Source: Cellvibrio japonicus Ueda107
GTDB taxonomy: Bacteria; Pseudomonadota; Gammaproteobacteria; Pseudomonadales; Cellvibrionaceae
Assembly: GCF_000019225.1 (NCBI RefSeq)
Contig: NC_010995.1
Span: forward strand, 3,232,501 to 3,296,500
Direction of reading: 5' to 3'
DNA length: 64,000 nucleotides
Both the position numbers and the translations under genes were made by a program. The notes beneath the pieces were generated by a model. That model made no database searches. It was not told the DNA's origin and worked only from the letters and a program-made list of their open reading frames with translations. Below are positions 1 to 8,866 of the stretch, one piece after another (position 1 is the first letter of the stretch; the number at the start of each line of letters is the position of its first letter).

Positions 1-5
1 CGTCT

Positions 6-23
6 GCTGGCCTAAGGGCCAGC
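6..23. terminator. Hairpin before the first gene
   Basis: A perfect inverted repeat, GCTGGCC / GGCCAGC with a four-base loop, lies just inside the window edge. No T-tract follows directly. It may belong to the end of a gene outside the window, or to the leader of the S1-domain gene starting at 69. Confidence 0.3.
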
Positions 24-68
24 CAATCAATACACTGTCGGCACAAAGACGCAGACAGGTTTCAACCT

Positions 69-899
69 ATGTTACGAATTGGCCAACAAAACCGCTTAAC
101 CATCATCAAAAAAACCGATTTCGGCATTTTTCTGGATGGAGGCAAGTTTGGCAACATTTTATTGCCCAAGCGCTATGTCACGGAAACGATGCTTATCGGC
201 GATAGCCTGGATGTATTCCTTTATTACGATTCTGATGACTGCCTGATTGCTACCACACTGACCCCCAAAGTCATGGTGGGTGAATGCGCTCTGCTGGACG
301 TAAAAGAAGTCAATAGTATTGGCGCCTTTCTTGATTGGGGTTTACCCAAAGACCTGTTGGTACCTTATGGCGAGCAACACAAACCCATGGAGGCCGGCCA
401 TCGCTATGTGGTCTATGTCTATCTCGACGCCCACACCGGTCGCATTACCGCCTCCTCAAAACTGAGTCGTCACCTGGAGGAACGCGCCAGCGGTTTCAAA
501 CCCGGCCAGGCTGTCAACCTGTTGATTTGCGGGCGCAGTGACATGGGCTACAAGGCCGTTGTCAATCACACACACCTCGGGCTGGTTTTCCGCGATGAAG
601 CCCTGCGCACGCTCACCTATGGCGAACAGCTGACCGGCTATATCAAAAGCATCCGGGCAGATCGCAAAATTGATTTGAGTTTGCAGGCGCGCGGTAAAGA
701 TGCCAAGGACTCCCTGGCGGAAAAAATCCTGGCGGACTTGCAGCGCCGGGGCGGGACTTCTTACCTTACCGACAAAAGTGAACCGGATGACATCTACAAA
801 GCATTCCAGGTCAGTAAAGGCAATTACAAAAATGCCCTGAGCCTGCTCTACAAGCAGCGCAAAATCCTGATTGAAAAAGACAAGATCACACTGGTGTAA
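69..899 (+). CDS. S1 RNA-binding domain protein, CvfB/YitL family
   Basis: This 276-residue cytoplasmic protein has the layout of the CvfB family: consecutive S1-like beta-barrel modules over roughly residues 5-215 and a small C-terminal winged-helix-like segment (about 215-276). The first modules show the repeated pattern of a glycine-rich strand followed by a short loop (GIFLDGGKFGN near 20, GAFLDWGLPKD near 85). Family members bind RNA and influence expression of virulence or stress genes in Gram-positive bacteria; the role in gammaproteobacteria is poorly defined. The start at 69 has AGG about 11 bases upstream and gives a full-length protein. The next gene begins three bases after the stop, so the two are probably co-transcribed. 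Family assignment is secure, the function is not. Confidence 0.85.
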   Translation: MLRIGQQNRLTIIKKTDFGIFLDGGKFGNILLPKRYVTETMLIGDSLDVFLYYDSDDCLIATTLTPKVMVGECALLDVKEVNSIGAFLDWGLPKDLLVPYGEQHKPMEAGHRYVVYVYLDAHTGRITASSKLSRHLEERASGFKPGQAVNLLICGRSDMGYKAVVNHTHLGLVFRDEALRTLTYGEQLTGYIKSIRADRKIDLSLQARGKDAKDSLAEKILADLQRRGGTSYLTDKSEPDDIYKAFQVSKGNYKNALSLLYKQRKILIEKDKITLV

Positions 900-902
900 C
901 CT

Positions 903-1904
903 ATGAAAACAATTCGCTGGGGAATTATCGGGGTCGGCGATGTCTGCGAAGTGAAAAGTGGCCCGGCTTTTTACAAGGCACCGGCTTCGCAATTGCTGGC
1001 AGTCATGCGCCGCGATCCTGCCAAAGCGCAAGACTATGCCCTGCGCCATGGGGTTCCACTCTGGTCTGATAAGGCGCAGGTCCTGCTCGATCACCCGGAT
1101 ATCGATGCTATTTATATTGCGACACCACCGGCACAACATAAGGATTACGCCATCGCGGCCTTGCGTGCCGGCAAGCATGTCTATATCGAAAAACCGGTGA
1201 CACTCAACGCCGCGGAATGCGATGCCATTATCGCAGCGGAACAACACAGTGGAAAACGTGTTTGTGCCGCCCATTACCGCCGTTATGTGCCCTGTTTTAA
1301 TCACGTTATTGAATTGATTCGCCGTGGCGCCATAGGGACACCGCTACTGGTGCAACTGGATATGCTGCAACCCGCCGCATCAAGCATTATTACCACCACA
1401 GATGATAACTGGCGGGTTAATCCCGCCCTTTCCGGTGGCGGGTTGTTCCATGATTTATCGCCGCACCAGCTAGACCTTATGCTGCATTGGTTTGGCCCGG
1501 TTATTTCGGCACAAGGTTTTGCCATCAATCAGCGCCGGCTTAATCCGGCCGACGATTGCGTACACGGTTGGGCCCAATTGCAATCCGGCGTGGTATTGCA
1601 GGGGCGCTGGCATTTTGCAGTAGCGCCAGGACAAACCCGTGACCTGTGCGAAGTCATAGGCAGTAGCGGCAGAATAACAATCAACTTTTTTGGCCAGCAG
1701 GTTATTCGCCTGTACAACAGTGAGGGCGAACAGGAATTTACCATCCCCAATCCGCCCCATATCCAACAGCCGATGATCGAGCAGGTAAATGCCTACTTTC
1801 GTGGTGAGCGCGACAATCCGTGCAGTATGGCGCAAGCCAAGGCGGTGATGGCTTTAATCGATTGTTTTAGCCAGGGCTTGCCGCATCCATTAATCCCTGG
1901 CTAA
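903..1904 (+). CDS. Gfo/Idh/MocA family oxidoreductase
   Basis: A 333-residue NAD(P)-dependent oxidoreductase. The N-terminal Rossmann fold shows GIIGVGDV near residue 7 and the family hallmark EKP at 96-98, whose lysine is catalytic in characterised members. The C-terminal half (about 125-333) is the alpha/beta substrate domain. Family members oxidise or reduce sugars, inositols, amino sugars or biliverdin, so the substrate cannot be read from the sequence. It follows the S1-domain gene with a three-base gap. Its 3' end overlaps the convergent DUF1415 gene by 15 bases. Length is typical for the family. Confidence 0.85.
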   Translation: MKTIRWGIIGVGDVCEVKSGPAFYKAPASQLLAVMRRDPAKAQDYALRHGVPLWSDKAQVLLDHPDIDAIYIATPPAQHKDYAIAALRAGKHVYIEKPVTLNAAECDAIIAAEQHSGKRVCAAHYRRYVPCFNHVIELIRRGAIGTPLLVQLDMLQPAASSIITTTDDNWRVNPALSGGGLFHDLSPHQLDLMLHWFGPVISAQGFAINQRRLNPADDCVHGWAQLQSGVVLQGRWHFAVAPGQTRDLCEVIGSSGRITINFFGQQVIRLYNSEGEQEFTIPNPPHIQQPMIEQVNAYFRGERDNPCSMAQAKAVMALIDCFSQGLPHPLIPG

Positions 1905-2471
1905 TAAATAGGGAAATAATGCGCGCTTTTGTTGCTCGCTCAGTGCAGCAACACAGCGCTGGTTGCGCTCGGGTACCTGGTCTATATCCGGAAAATACGC
2001 CAGGGCTTTTTCAAGGCTGGCTTCGCGAATGATATGGATGATGGGATAGGGCGAACGATTGGTAAGATTTGTATCATCTTCCGGTGCTGCCCCGGCAAAG
2101 CAATAATCCGGGTGAAAGCTGGCCAGTTGGTAAACTCCACTCCAGCCCTCTCGCTTAACCAGGCGATTGGCCCAGCCGAGAAATTGGTTGTAATCAAAAA
2201 AATCCTGCAAATACGCGGGCACTATCACCAGGGTGGTTTCAATCACATCTGCCGGCTCGCTATCAAGCAACGCCATTTCAGCGCGCAATACATCCAGCAG
2301 CTGCTCATCATCCTGTGCACGACCAATCACAAAACGCACCCGCTGCTCCTGTGTCGGCTTTGCTGCAAAAGGGCACAGGTTCAAACCAATGACCACCTGG
2401 TTTAACCAGCGTGTGACCTCGGCAACCAGGCTGCTATCGGATAGAGCGTTTTGCGATGGTGGGGAAGACAT
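1890..2471 (-). CDS. DUF1415 family protein
   Basis: A 193-residue soluble protein with the conserved N-terminal block of DUF1415: a helix followed by VIGLNLCPFA around residues 28-37, with a conserved cysteine. A second conserved stretch, YPIIHIIRE, lies near 143. No function is established for the family to my knowledge. No signal peptide or membrane segment is visible. It lies 24 bases downstream of the DUF1456 gene on the same strand, so the two probably form one transcript, and it converges on the oxidoreductase gene. Confidence 0.8.
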   Translation of the reverse strand: MSSPPSQNALSDSSLVAEVTRWLNQVVIGLNLCPFAAKPTQEQRVRFVIGRAQDDEQLLDVLRAEMALLDSEPADVIETTLVIVPAYLQDFFDYNQFLGWANRLVKREGWSGVYQLASFHPDYCFAGAAPEDDTNLTNRSPYPIIHIIREASLEKALAYFPDIDQVPERNQRCVAALSEQQKRALFPYLLARD

Positions 2472-2495
2472 AGGGCTCTGCGCCAGACAGGTTAA

Positions 2496-2975
2496 TCATG
2501 TGCTGATCGGACGGGCCAGCCATAAGCCCAGGCCTTCGATAAAATCCAACACCAGTTCGTCGTCACAAGCTTTGTATTGCGGATGCCCTGCCTTGCGGAA
2601 CAGTGCTGACAAATCCGATTTGGTCAATTCGATAGTAACCAGGCGCAACAGGTCGCGCACATCCTGCTCATGGAGTTGATAGGCAATACGTAATTTTTTA
2701 AGCACATCGTTATTGCTTAACTTCGTCTGTTTATTCACAACTTCCACGCTGGCTTCCGGCTTTTGTCCACGCTGCTGCACAATCCATTGGTTAAGCAACT
2801 GGAGCAACAGGTATTGCGGTAAGTCTACAGATGCCGGTGAGGACTCGGGCACCAGCAAAGCATCCACCTCAGCAGGTTCCAGCTCTACGTCGATCGCCGC
2901 AAACCAGACCTGGAGTTCGGGTCGGCTGATAGCGAGGGATTGTGTAAGTTTGCGTAAAATGGCGTTCGTATTCAT
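2496..2975 (-). CDS. DUF1456 (YehS-like) family protein
   Basis: About 159 residues from the ATG at 2975; an in-frame GTG at 2984 would add three residues and cannot be excluded. The protein consists of two similar helical modules, starting near residue 3 (NAILRKLTQSL) and near residue 92 (NDVLKKLRIAY), matching the tandem repeat that defines DUF1456 and E. coli YehS. A poorly conserved, charged linker joins them. Function is unknown. It is the upstream member of a likely two-gene unit with the DUF1415 gene. Confidence 0.8.
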   Translation of the reverse strand: MNTNAILRKLTQSLAISRPELQVWFAAIDVELEPAEVDALLVPESSPASVDLPQYLLLQLLNQWIVQQRGQKPEASVEVVNKQTKLSNNDVLKKLRIAYQLHEQDVRDLLRLVTIELTKSDLSALFRKAGHPQYKACDDELVLDFIEGLGLWLARPIST

Positions 2976-3046
2976 ACCAACCACAATAGAGTGCGAGAAA
3001 GTGCGCGCATTCTATCAGATGACCGAAATAATCATGGAGCCTGCTT

Positions 3047-3598
3047 ATGCACCCGTTTACCGAAGTGGACCCCTTCCAACCCGAACTGGTTGCAGGGCGC
3101 AAACGCGCCAAAGAGTTGTGCCAACAGCTAAATGCCCTAAGGGCCGACCAGCACAAAGCGCGCAAACCTATTTACCAGGCGTTGTTTGCACAGGTTAGCC
3201 GGGCCTATATCGAGCCCCACTTTTTCTGCGATTACGGCAGCAACATTTACCTGGGGGATAATTTTTACGCAAACCACAACTGTGTCATCCTGGATGTGGC
3301 CGACGTGCGTATAGGTGACAGGGTTATGTTTGGACCCAACGTACAACTTTATGCCACCACCCATCCACTCGATCCTGCCGAGCGCGCTACGGGAAAGGAA
3401 TTTTGTGCAAACATCACGATTGGGGATGATTGCTGGATTGGTGGGGGAGCCATTATTCTGGCCGGCGTCACTATAGGGGCGGGCTCAGTGATAGGCGCAG
3501 GAAGCCTGGTCAACCGCGATATTCCCGCCGGCGTCGTGGCGGCAGGCAACCCCTGCAAGGTAATAAAAAACATACACAAAGCACAAAAAAACAACTAA
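3047..3598 (+). CDS. Sugar O-acetyltransferase, LacA/Maa/NodL type
   Basis: A 183-residue left-handed beta-helix acetyltransferase that would move acetyl from acetyl-CoA to a hydroxyl of a sugar or sugar-like acceptor. The N-terminal helical cap (about 1-55) resembles the maltose-acetyltransferase cap. Hexapeptide repeats run from about 60 to 165, with the family motif around the catalytic histidine in YATTHPLDP near residue 103 and the ending GNPCKVIK near 168. The ATG is preceded by GGAG at good spacing. It stands alone between the DUF1456 gene and the oad operon; the acceptor is unknown. Confidence 0.88.
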   Translation: MHPFTEVDPFQPELVAGRKRAKELCQQLNALRADQHKARKPIYQALFAQVSRAYIEPHFFCDYGSNIYLGDNFYANHNCVILDVADVRIGDRVMFGPNVQLYATTHPLDPAERATGKEFCANITIGDDCWIGGGAIILAGVTIGAGSVIGAGSLVNRDIPAGVVAAGNPCKVIKNIHKAQKNN

Positions 3599-3918
3599 TT
3601 TTCATCAGGTTGCTGCAATTCCCTGTATTTTTGCTTGCCCACGGGCCGGTATTTTTTTAAGGTTCATCGCCACGCCTCCTTGAACACCCCTCAGGGTATT
3701 CAACAGTCGCCAGACAACCATAACCTTAGTGGGGGCTTTTCAGGCTACACCTTGCCAACAGTGTTTCTATCATCGGCGGGAAACAACCTTTCCACGCCTA
3801 TGTATTAGCCACAGGGCACATGCATAGGCAATAGCACATGCAGTAAACGATTCGAACAACAGGCCGGAGTCTCCTGGCGGTAATGCTGTGCGGGATTTTT
3901 TGATACAGAGAGGTCATC
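3599..3918. other. 320-base leader region before oadGAB
   Basis: There is no convincing open frame here. The stretch contains several short inverted repeats and ends with the oadG ribosome site (GAGG, about seven bases before the ATG at 3919). It is long for a simple promoter, so a structured 5' leader is possible, but I do not recognise any riboswitch consensus in it. Confidence 0.5.
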
Positions 3919-4170
3919 ATGCAGGACTTATTGCTCGAGCAGGGGCTCGAATTACTGGTTTACGGAATGGGCACGGTTTTCGTGTTTTTGATTTTGCTGG
4001 TGTATGCCGTGAACCTGATGTCATGGATCATCGCCACCTATTTTCCGGAGCCTGAGCCGCAAGTTGCGCCCCATCCAAAACCCAACATAGCGCAACATCC
4101 CGTCGATGAAACCACACTGGCTGTTATCAAGGCAGCTATCCGCCAACACCGCGACAAGCTGCAAGGCTGA
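3919..4170 (+). CDS. oadG: Oxaloacetate decarboxylase gamma subunit
   Basis: An 83-residue small membrane protein with one N-terminal transmembrane segment (about residues 12-36) followed by a proline-rich cytoplasmic tail, the standard build of OadG. In characterised complexes it anchors the alpha subunit to the membrane beta subunit and aids zinc-dependent decarboxylation. It has a clear ribosome site and is followed 13 bases later by oadA, then oadB, giving the canonical oadGAB order. Small OadG proteins diverge strongly, so the call rests on topology plus context. Confidence 0.88.
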   Translation: MQDLLLEQGLELLVYGMGTVFVFLILLVYAVNLMSWIIATYFPEPEPQVAPHPKPNIAQHPVDETTLAVIKAAIRQHRDKLQG

Positions 4171-4183
4171 CCAGGAGATCGTC

Positions 4184-5965
4184 ATGATAAATTCCAATAA
4201 CCCTCTGGGCATCACCGATGTCGTACTGCGCGATGCGCACCAATCCCTGTTTGCCACCCGCCTGCGTATCGACGATATGCTGCCTATTGCCGAAAAGCTC
4301 GACCGTGTCGGCTTCTGGTCGCTGGAAACCTGGGGCGGCGCCACCTTTGATGCGTGTATCCGCTATTTGGGCGAAGACCCCTGGGATCGTATTCGCGAAC
4401 TGAAAAAAGCCATGCCCAACACCCCACAGCAGATGCTGTTGCGCGGCCAGAACCTGCTGGGCTATCGCCACTATGCCGATGATGTGGTGGAAACCTTTGT
4501 AGAGCGGGCAGCGGCTAATGGTGTGGATGTGTTTCGCGTGTTCGATGCCATGAATGATATGCGCAATATCGAAACCGCCATGAAAGCGGTAAAACGCGTG
4601 GGCAAACACGCCCAGGGCACGCTCTCCTACACCACCAGCCAGGTTCACACCCTGGATGGCTGGATCGCCCAGGCCAAGCAAATTGAAGATATGGGCGCAG
4701 ACTCCATTTGTATTAAAGACATGGCCGGCCTGCTCAAACCCTATGATGGCTACAAACTGGTAAAACGCCTGAAGGAAGAGTGCGATATCCCCATCCATAT
4801 GCAATGCCATGCCACTACCGGCCTGGCCCACGCCACCATCCTCAAGTGTGTCGAAGCCGGTATCGATAATGTGGATACCGCTATTTCCTCCATGTCCATG
4901 ACCTATGGCCATAGCCCTACCGAAACCCTGGTAGCCACCCTGGAGGGCACCAATCGCGCCACGGGGCTGGACCTGATCCTGCTGGAAGAAATCGCCGCCT
5001 ATTTCCGCGAAGTGCGCAAGAAGTACGCAAAGTTCGAAGGTTCCCTCAAGGGTGTGGATGCGCGCATCCTGATCGCCCAGGTGCCCGGCGGCATGCTCAC
5101 CAATATGGAGAGCCAGTTGCGCGAGCAAAACGCGCTGGACCGTTTTGATGATGTGCTGGCCGAAATTCCCCGCGTGCGTGAAGACCTCGGCTTTATCCCC
5201 CTGGTCACCCCCACCTCGCAAATCGTAGGCACCCAATCGGTGATCAATGTGCTGAGCGGCGCGCGCTATAAAACCATTTCCAGGGAGACCGCCGGGGTAC
5301 TGCGCGGCGAGTATGGTTCAACCCCCGCCCCGGTCAACCCTGAATTGCAAGCGCGCGTCCTGGAAGATGGCGAACTGCCTGTCACCTGCCGCCCCGCCGA
5401 TAACCTGGCCCCCGAACTGGAGCAATTGACGCTGACGCTGGAAAAAGAGGCCACCGAGCGCAAGATCAGGCTGCACAATGGCGATCAGCAAATTGACGAT
5501 GTGCTCACCTATGCCCTGTTCCCGCAAGTCGGTTTGAAATTCCTCGCCAACCGGGATAACCCGGCAGCGTTCGAACCCGTGCCAACGGGTCGCGAAACCG
5601 GGGTGCCAACCAACGACAGCGGCGATGAGGTTTACACCGTTGAACTAGAGGGCCGCCAATACACCGTCACCGTCAGCAATGGCGGCGACCTGACCGGGAT
5701 AGTGCCTATAAGCGGCAGCCATGCCAGTACTCACAAGGCCAGTGGTGGCGCGAGTACACCGATTAACGCGCCCCTGGCAGGCAACATCGTCAAGGTGTTC
5801 GTCAAAGAGGGCGATGTCGTTGCTGAAGGTGAGCCGCTGTTGTTACTGGAGGCCATGAAAATGGAAACCCAGGTTAGCGCTCCTGCTGCCGGTGTCGTTC
5901 GCAGTGTCGATGTCAAAACCGGCGATGCGGTCACTGTTAGCCAGCAGCTGCTGACACTGGCCTAA
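4184..5965 (+). CDS. oadA: Oxaloacetate decarboxylase alpha subunit (biotin carboxyltransferase)
   Basis: A 593-residue cytoplasmic subunit that transfers the carboxyl of oxaloacetate to biotin, giving pyruvate. Residues about 5-270 form the HMGL-like carboxyltransferase barrel (TDVVLRDAHQS near 8, metal site MQCHATTG near 207). A conserved carboxylase C-terminal domain follows to about 460. A variable linker leads to a biotinyl domain at about 520-593 with EAMKM, the biotinylated lysine being near 559. The start at 4184 is chosen because AGGAG sits just upstream; a longer frame from 4106 would overlap oadG. Biotin ligation by BirA is required for activity. Confidence 0.96.
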   Translation: MINSNNPLGITDVVLRDAHQSLFATRLRIDDMLPIAEKLDRVGFWSLETWGGATFDACIRYLGEDPWDRIRELKKAMPNTPQQMLLRGQNLLGYRHYADDVVETFVERAAANGVDVFRVFDAMNDMRNIETAMKAVKRVGKHAQGTLSYTTSQVHTLDGWIAQAKQIEDMGADSICIKDMAGLLKPYDGYKLVKRLKEECDIPIHMQCHATTGLAHATILKCVEAGIDNVDTAISSMSMTYGHSPTETLVATLEGTNRATGLDLILLEEIAAYFREVRKKYAKFEGSLKGVDARILIAQVPGGMLTNMESQLREQNALDRFDDVLAEIPRVREDLGFIPLVTPTSQIVGTQSVINVLSGARYKTISRETAGVLRGEYGSTPAPVNPELQARVLEDGELPVTCRPADNLAPELEQLTLTLEKEATERKIRLHNGDQQIDDVLTYALFPQVGLKFLANRDNPAAFEPVPTGRETGVPTNDSGDEVYTVELEGRQYTVTVSNGGDLTGIVPISGSHASTHKASGGASTPINAPLAGNIVKVFVKEGDVVAEGEPLLLLEAMKMETQVSAPAAGVVRSVDVKTGDAVTVSQQLLTLA

Positions 5966-5975
5966 GGAGCTGTCC

Positions 5976-7286
5976 ATGGAATCCCTGTTAAAACTCTGGA
6001 CTTCTACCGGTATTTACAACATGCAATCCGGGCAACTGATCATGATCGGTATCTGCCTGGTGTTGTTATTCCTGGCCATTCGCAAAGGTTTCGAACCGCT
6101 ATTGCTGGTACCCATAGGTTTTGGCGGCCTGCTCGCCAACCTGCCAGCGGCTGGTATGGCGTTTTCGGCGATCGAACAGGCACTGCACAATGGCACACCG
6201 GAAATTGGCGCCGCCCTGGCACAGTTGGTGGGACTGGCAGCCGATACACCCGATGGACAGATCTACAAAGCGCTCAGTGCCGATCCGGTGATTTACCAAA
6301 CCGCCCTGCATATGGTGCAAAACGCCGGTTATGGCAACGGTATGCTCTACACCTTCTACACCGTGGCCATTGCCAGTGGTATAGCGCCGCTGGTGATCTT
6401 TATCGGCGTTGGGGCCATGACTGACTTCGGCCCGCTGCTGGCCAACCCCAAGACCCTGCTGCTCGGCGCCGCAGCCCAGTTTGGTATTTTCGCCACTGTA
6501 TTGGGAGCCATTGCCCTGGGGTATTTTGGCCTGGACTTCTCCATTGCCGATGCCGCCGCTATCGGCATTATCGGCGGCGCCGATGGCCCTACGGCCATTT
6601 ATGTCGCCAGCAAACTGGCGCCCGATCTGCTGGGAGCCATCGCTGTTGCCGCCTACAGCTATATGGCGCTGGTGCCACTCATCCAGCCGCCCATCATGCG
6701 CCTGCTGACCACCAAGGCCGAGCGCGAGATTGTGATGACCCAATTGCGGGTAGTCGGCAAGCGGGAAAAGATTGCCTTTCCGGTGATTATGCTGGTGCTG
6801 GTTGGTTTGCTGCTGCCGGATGCGGCGCCGCTGCTGGGCGCTTTCTGCCTGGGTAATTTGATGCGCGAATGCGGTGTGGTGGATCGCCTGTCCGATACCG
6901 CCCAAAACGCGCTGATTAACATTACCACCCTGTTCCTCGGCCTGGCGGTAGGCTCCAAGCTGGCAGCCGATAAATTCCTCGACCCCAAAACCCTGGGCAT
7001 CCTGGCATTGGGGATTATGGCTTTCGGTTTGGGTACAGCGGCGGGGGTCATTATGGCCAAGATCATGAACCTGTTCAGCAAGCACAAGGTGAATCCGCTG
7101 ATTGGCTCGGCCGGGGTTTCTGCCGTACCTATGGCCGCAAGGGTTTCCAACAAACTCGGCCTGCAAGCTAACCCGCAGAACTACCTGCTGATGCACGCCA
7201 TGGGGCCCAATGTCGCCGGGGTGATTGGTTCGGCAGTTGCCGCCGGGGTGATGATCAGCATCGTCAGCTCATTGCCGGCAGGCTGA
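5976..7286 (+). CDS. oadB: Oxaloacetate decarboxylase beta subunit (sodium pump)
   Basis: A 436-residue polytopic membrane protein with many hydrophobic segments. It decarboxylates carboxybiotin and exports sodium ions. Conserved family stretches include GIIGGADGPTAIYV near residue 197 and the late SAGVSAVPMAARV near 377, regions linked to sodium and proton handling in the Klebsiella and Vibrio enzymes. It starts 10 bases after oadA with a strong AAGGAG site and is the last gene of oadGAB. A sodium-export system fits the SGLT-like sodium/sugar symporter encoded further on. It ends about 30 bases before a strong bidirectional terminator. Confidence 0.96.
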   Translation: MESLLKLWTSTGIYNMQSGQLIMIGICLVLLFLAIRKGFEPLLLVPIGFGGLLANLPAAGMAFSAIEQALHNGTPEIGAALAQLVGLAADTPDGQIYKALSADPVIYQTALHMVQNAGYGNGMLYTFYTVAIASGIAPLVIFIGVGAMTDFGPLLANPKTLLLGAAAQFGIFATVLGAIALGYFGLDFSIADAAAIGIIGGADGPTAIYVASKLAPDLLGAIAVAAYSYMALVPLIQPPIMRLLTTKAEREIVMTQLRVVGKREKIAFPVIMLVLVGLLLPDAAPLLGAFCLGNLMRECGVVDRLSDTAQNALINITTLFLGLAVGSKLAADKFLDPKTLGILALGIMAFGLGTAAGVIMAKIMNLFSKHKVNPLIGSAGVSAVPMAARVSNKLGLQANPQNYLLMHAMGPNVAGVIGSAVAAGVMISIVSSLPAG

Positions 7287-7313
7287 TCCTTCCTGGCAGC
7301 AGTGCCTCTAACT

Positions 7314-7342
7314 AATAAGGGCGGTCTCTGACCGCCCTTATT
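7314..7342. terminator. Bidirectional terminator, oadB / GH16 gene
   Basis: A perfect 12-base inverted repeat (AATAAGGGCGGT and its complement) with a five-base loop lies between the convergent ends of oadB and the CBM6-GH16 gene. The A/T flanks supply weak U-tracts in both directions. Confidence 0.8.
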
Positions 7343-7357
7343 ATGTTGTCCAGGGAG

Positions 7358-8866
7358 TTACTGATAAACCCTCACATAATCCACGTACATACGCTGCGGG
7401 AATACGCTACCGGCATCCGGGCTACCGGGCCAATTGCCCCCCACCGCCACATTCAGCAACAGGAAGAAAGGTTTGTCGAATGCCCAATTGCCATAGTTTT
7501 GCACCTGGCTGCGGCTGACACTGTAGAAGCGGTTGTTATCGACATACCAGACGATTTCATTCGTATTCCACTCCACCGCATACACATGGTAGTCGGCGTC
7601 CACATACTGGCCCATTTGATAAGTACCCATGAAAGGAGTGTTGCCCGAATAACTGGGACCATGGATAGCGCCATGGGTAATAGTGGGCTCAAAACCGACA
7701 TGCTCCATGATGTCTATTTCACCGGAGTTGGGCCAGCCTACCTGGCCAAGGTCGTTACCCAACATCCAGAACGCTGGCCAAATCCCCTGTGTTTGCGGCA
7801 ACTTCAGGCGCGCCTCAATACGCCCGTATTGGAAGGTTTTCTTATCGCGCGTAATCATACGTGTTGAGGTGTAATTACAGCGCCCATACCAGCACTGGTA
7901 ATTGCCGGGGTTGTCGCGCCGCGCTTCGAGCACCAGGACATTACTGCCCGCCTGGGCATCGTATTGGATAGAGGCATTCTGCCCGCCGGTGTAATACTGC
8001 AGTTCGTTATTACCCCAGCCGCCACCGCCGGTTTCAAAAGTCCAGTTAGCCGTGTTGATGTTGTTAAACTCATCGGCCCAGACCAGCGGACGATTGGAAG
8101 ACGCCGCGCGCACAATGACCGAGGTCACGTTATCGTTAAACCCTTCATTGACCAGGCAATCATCATCGGCGGTTACCACGCGCGACGTACCGGTGAAATT
8201 ATTACCCTGGTACAACACCGCCTCATAACCGGCAGCAACGCGCAACGAGGAGGCATCGTTATCGATAAACCCGCGCGACTGGAGCGCAGCCAGGTTGTAG
8301 GAACCAACATCCAGCCCCACAGACCAGCCGCCGTAATTGCAATGCTGGAACACCGTGACCTTGGCAGAAGCACCATTGGGCACGATTTCAATCCAGTTGA
8401 AATTCCAGCCATTGGTACGGGCAAATACCCCCAGGTTGTAGGTACCCGCATTGATATTGACGTTGCGTGTCACCGTGGTCCAATTTTGCCAGCCGCCAGT
8501 GGCCGGGATGGGGAAATCGCCCAATACAATGCCGCCTGCATTCAAATCGACTGACGCTGTTGCACCATTGGGTGATGCAACGCGCATGCGGACGGTATAG
8601 CTGCCGCTGGAGGGAATGGTGAGATTGTTGTAGGCCAACCATTCATTAGCCTCAATCCAACCTACGTTATAGCCCCCGCCGGTATCACTGGTGGCTTCAA
8701 TGTCTACATCATCACCGCGATAGACACCCCCGGTGTTACCCGGCGTGGTGTCATAAAACGCATTGTAATTTTCAGCCTGGAAAACCACGGCACTGGCACC
8801 CAGCGAAAGACCAAACCCCGCCAGGGTGAAGCAGCCGCAGCGAATTAACTGCGTAATTTTATTCAT
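7358..8866 (-). CDS. Secreted GH16 beta-glucanase with CBM6 and beta-gamma-crystallin domains
   Basis: A 502-residue secreted enzyme. Order: signal peptide (about 1-26), CBM6 (28-163, opening with FQAENYNAF), a beta-gamma-crystallin module (168-253) and a GH16 catalytic domain (260-502). The GH16 active site is EIDIME at 383-388, with nucleophile E383 and acid/base E388. The crystallin module carries two calcium-type signatures, DNDASS at 202-207 and NDNVTS at 244-249. The layout suggests an endo-beta-1,3-glucanase (laminarinase); a licheninase is the main alternative. The ATG at 8866 is preferred over an in-frame GTG at 8878. It heads a cluster of beta-glucan enzymes. Confidence 0.92.
   Translation of the reverse strand: MNKITQLIRCGCFTLAGFGLSLGASAVVFQAENYNAFYDTTPGNTGGVYRGDDVDIEATSDTGGGYNVGWIEANEWLAYNNLTIPSSGSYTVRMRVASPNGATASVDLNAGGIVLGDFPIPATGGWQNWTTVTRNVNINAGTYNLGVFARTNGWNFNWIEIVPNGASAKVTVFQHCNYGGWSVGLDVGSYNLAALQSRGFIDNDASSLRVAAGYEAVLYQGNNFTGTSRVVTADDDCLVNEGFNDNVTSVIVRAASSNRPLVWADEFNNINTANWTFETGGGGWGNNELQYYTGGQNASIQYDAQAGSNVLVLEARRDNPGNYQCWYGRCNYTSTRMITRDKKTFQYGRIEARLKLPQTQGIWPAFWMLGNDLGQVGWPNSGEIDIMEHVGFEPTITHGAIHGPSYSGNTPFMGTYQMGQYVDADYHVYAVEWNTNEIVWYVDNNRFYSVSRSQVQNYGNWAFDKPFFLLLNVAVGGNWPGSPDAGSVFPQRMYVDYVRVYQ

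Noticed and set aside
456..1304. A 282-codon minus-strand frame opposite the S1-domain and oxidoreductase genes
   Set aside because: It spans the junction of two genuine genes and has no recognisable motif.
3599..3918. A named riboswitch before oadG
   Set aside because: I could not match any conserved riboswitch core by eye, so only the leader itself is reported.
4136..5236. A 366-codon frame opposite oadA
   Set aside because: Shadow of high-GC third positions; oadA has all expected motifs.
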